Assembly (NCBI GenBank): GCA_050247255.1
Contig: JBFWUM010000017.1
Span: forward strand, 12,065-76,064
DNA length: 64,000 nt
Origin: JBFWUM01 sp050247255
GTDB lineage: Bacteria; Acidobacteriota; Vicinamibacteria; Vicinamibacterales; UBA2999
Reading direction: 5' to 3'
In this document: positions 63,164 through 64,000 of the stretch, piece after piece
Position numbering within the stretch: position 1 is the stretch's first letter
How the letters are laid out: each line of letters opens with the position of its first letter
Notes under the pieces: generated by a model
Database searches by the model: none
The model's input: the letters and a program-made list of their open reading frames with translations, nothing else
Told to the model about the DNA's origin: nothing
Translations under genes and position numbers: made by a program

Positions 63164-63879
63164 ATGGATTTCGACCCTCGTGACAGTGACTCGCGCGACC
63201 GTGAGCGGGACGACGACCGCGAACGCACGCTCGACTCGCGCGATGTCTTCACACGTGACATGAACCTGCCGCACGGGCTGGAGCGCGAGATCGTGCGGCA
63301 TCGCGACCGCGAGTACACCTTGCGCGGCTCTGAGTCGCGGACGCTGACCACCGTCGGATCGTTCCGGGTGGTCTCCAGTCGTGATCTCCGCGACGGGCGG
63401 GATCGCGAGCTCAATTCGCGCTCAGGCGACCTGCGGCATCTTCGGGAGCAGGGCCTCATCGAGACGGTCCGCGTTGCCGGAACTCGCGACCACGCCGGCG
63501 TGCTGACGAAGGAAGGGCGCGCCCTGCTGGAGAGCCATCGGGACCCGCGAGATCGCGACCCTGATGGCCGCCAGACCTTCTACGACGGCCTCAAACGCGA
63601 GCGGGAGCTGGAACACGACCTCGGGGTCTATCGCGCCTACGAACGCGAGGCGGAGCGCCTGCATAAAGACGGCTCTCAGATCGAGCGCGTCGTCCTCGAC
63701 TACGAGCTCAAGAGCGAGTACCAGCGGTGGCTGCATGAACGGGACAAGGACCGCGCCGACTACGACGGGCATCCCGATCGCACGCCTGATGAGATTCGCG
63801 AGTGGGCGTACGAGCACGACCTGCCCTACTCGGCCGACGATGGGGTGCAGTTTCCCGACCTGCGTATCGAATATGGGCT
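63164..63879 (+). CDS. D/R-rich winged-helix protein of mobile elements, interrupted by IS
   Basis: A frame of about 239 codons up to the IS border. The N-terminus is extremely charged (DPRDSDSRDRERDDDRERTL). The middle has a winged-helix-like segment (DLRHLREQGLIETVRVAGTR, then AGVLTKEGRALLESH). The end has YQRWLHERDKDRADYDGHPD and FPDLRIEY, then the IS starts. I recall similar proteins next to conjugation genes (replication-relaxation-like), but this is unverified. GGAGG lies 8 nt before the ATG. The C-terminus is missing, so the gene is probably inactive. The frame stays open into the IS by chance. Confidence 0.6.
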
Positions 63880-64000
63880 TGATCCGGTTTTGTGGACATC
63901 TTCCGAAAGGTGGATACGATGTCCCGACCGATGGCAGACACCCCGAAGCGCCGGCCGCGCCGGCAGTTTGACGACGAGTTCAAAGCCCAGGCTGTCCGCC
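63880..64000 (+). mobile_element. Left end of an IS3-family insertion sequence
   Basis: The element seems to begin TGATCCGGTTTTGTGGACAT at 63880, inside the D/R-rich gene. IS3-group ends start with TG, and a transposase gene starts 39 nt inside. The right end and target duplication are outside the window. Confidence 0.7.
63919..64000 (+). CDS. IS3-family transposase OrfA, N-terminal part
   Basis: The visible part (ADTPKRRPRRQFDDEFKAQA then VR) is the characteristic start of IS3/IS2-group OrfA proteins, a helix-turn-helix subunit that binds the IS ends. ATG 63919 or 63931 may be the start; AGGTGG precedes 63919. It is cut by the window edge after 27 codons. OrfB would follow, joined by programmed frameshifting in this family. 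Confidence 0.8.
   Translation, partial: MSRPMADTPKRRPRRQFDDEFKAQAVR

Overview
The window is high-GC, densely coded bacterial chromosome. Many secreted orphan proteins, quinoprotein, molybdenum hydroxylase and metallo-beta-lactamase-fold (MBL) genes, and BlaI/M56 sensors, suggest a soil Acidobacteriota, probably a Vicinamibacteria-like lineage. That placement is inferred from gene content; no marker gene was compared. Start signals are mixed: some genes have Shine-Dalgarno (SD) sites, but about ten start 5-8 nt after a TANNNT -10-like box and look leaderless.

Layout. 1-353: N-terminus of an ammonium transporter behind a sigma54 promoter. 661-3160: a monooxygenase-like membrane protein and an exported MBL protein, separated by a heptanucleotide inverted array. 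3324-9373: a six-gene operon in the order of methylotroph mxaRSACKL, followed by a CHRD protein and a cytochrome c-quinoprotein dehydrogenase (9395-11943). 12040-16997: coiled-coil protein, aldehyde dehydrogenase, IorAB-type Mo hydroxylase, hypothetical. 17034-19850: BlaI regulator, M56 sensor with HEAT repeats and a secreted HEAT protein behind an autoregulated promoter. 19931-34183: minus-strand runs of exported proteins, including a near-continuous 11.6-kb run from 34183 to 22569. 34254-43102: transporter, two-component system, fused PabB-PabC, aldo/keto reductase, peroxiredoxin, AraC regulator. 43130-49383: a second copy of the exported cassette with an intradiol dioxygenase, and a fused form of two of its genes. 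49604-62836: transporters, MutS-like ATPase, amidase, small exported proteins, succinate-semialdehyde dehydrogenase, ECF sigma and anti-sigma factors, cytosolic MBL. 62895-64000: 3' half of a tRNA-Arg gene, then a mobile-looking region with an IS3-type element inserted in a D/R-rich gene.

The most unusual content is an exported protein system. An uncharacterised secreted family (here DUF-A, with a related shorter form DUF-B) is repeatedly coupled to a secreted MBL subfamily. The order DUF-A, MBL, DUF-B occurs twice with 4-nt overlaps, DUF-A plus MBL occurs once as a pair, and both are fused into one polypeptide at 46784-48532. The four MBL partners have active sites that range from nearly intact to lacking all recognisable metal motifs. 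Ten MBL-fold proteins lie in 64 kb. The other main points are the mxa-like operon next to a quinoprotein, the heptanucleotide inverted arrays, and the leaderless and bidirectional promoters.
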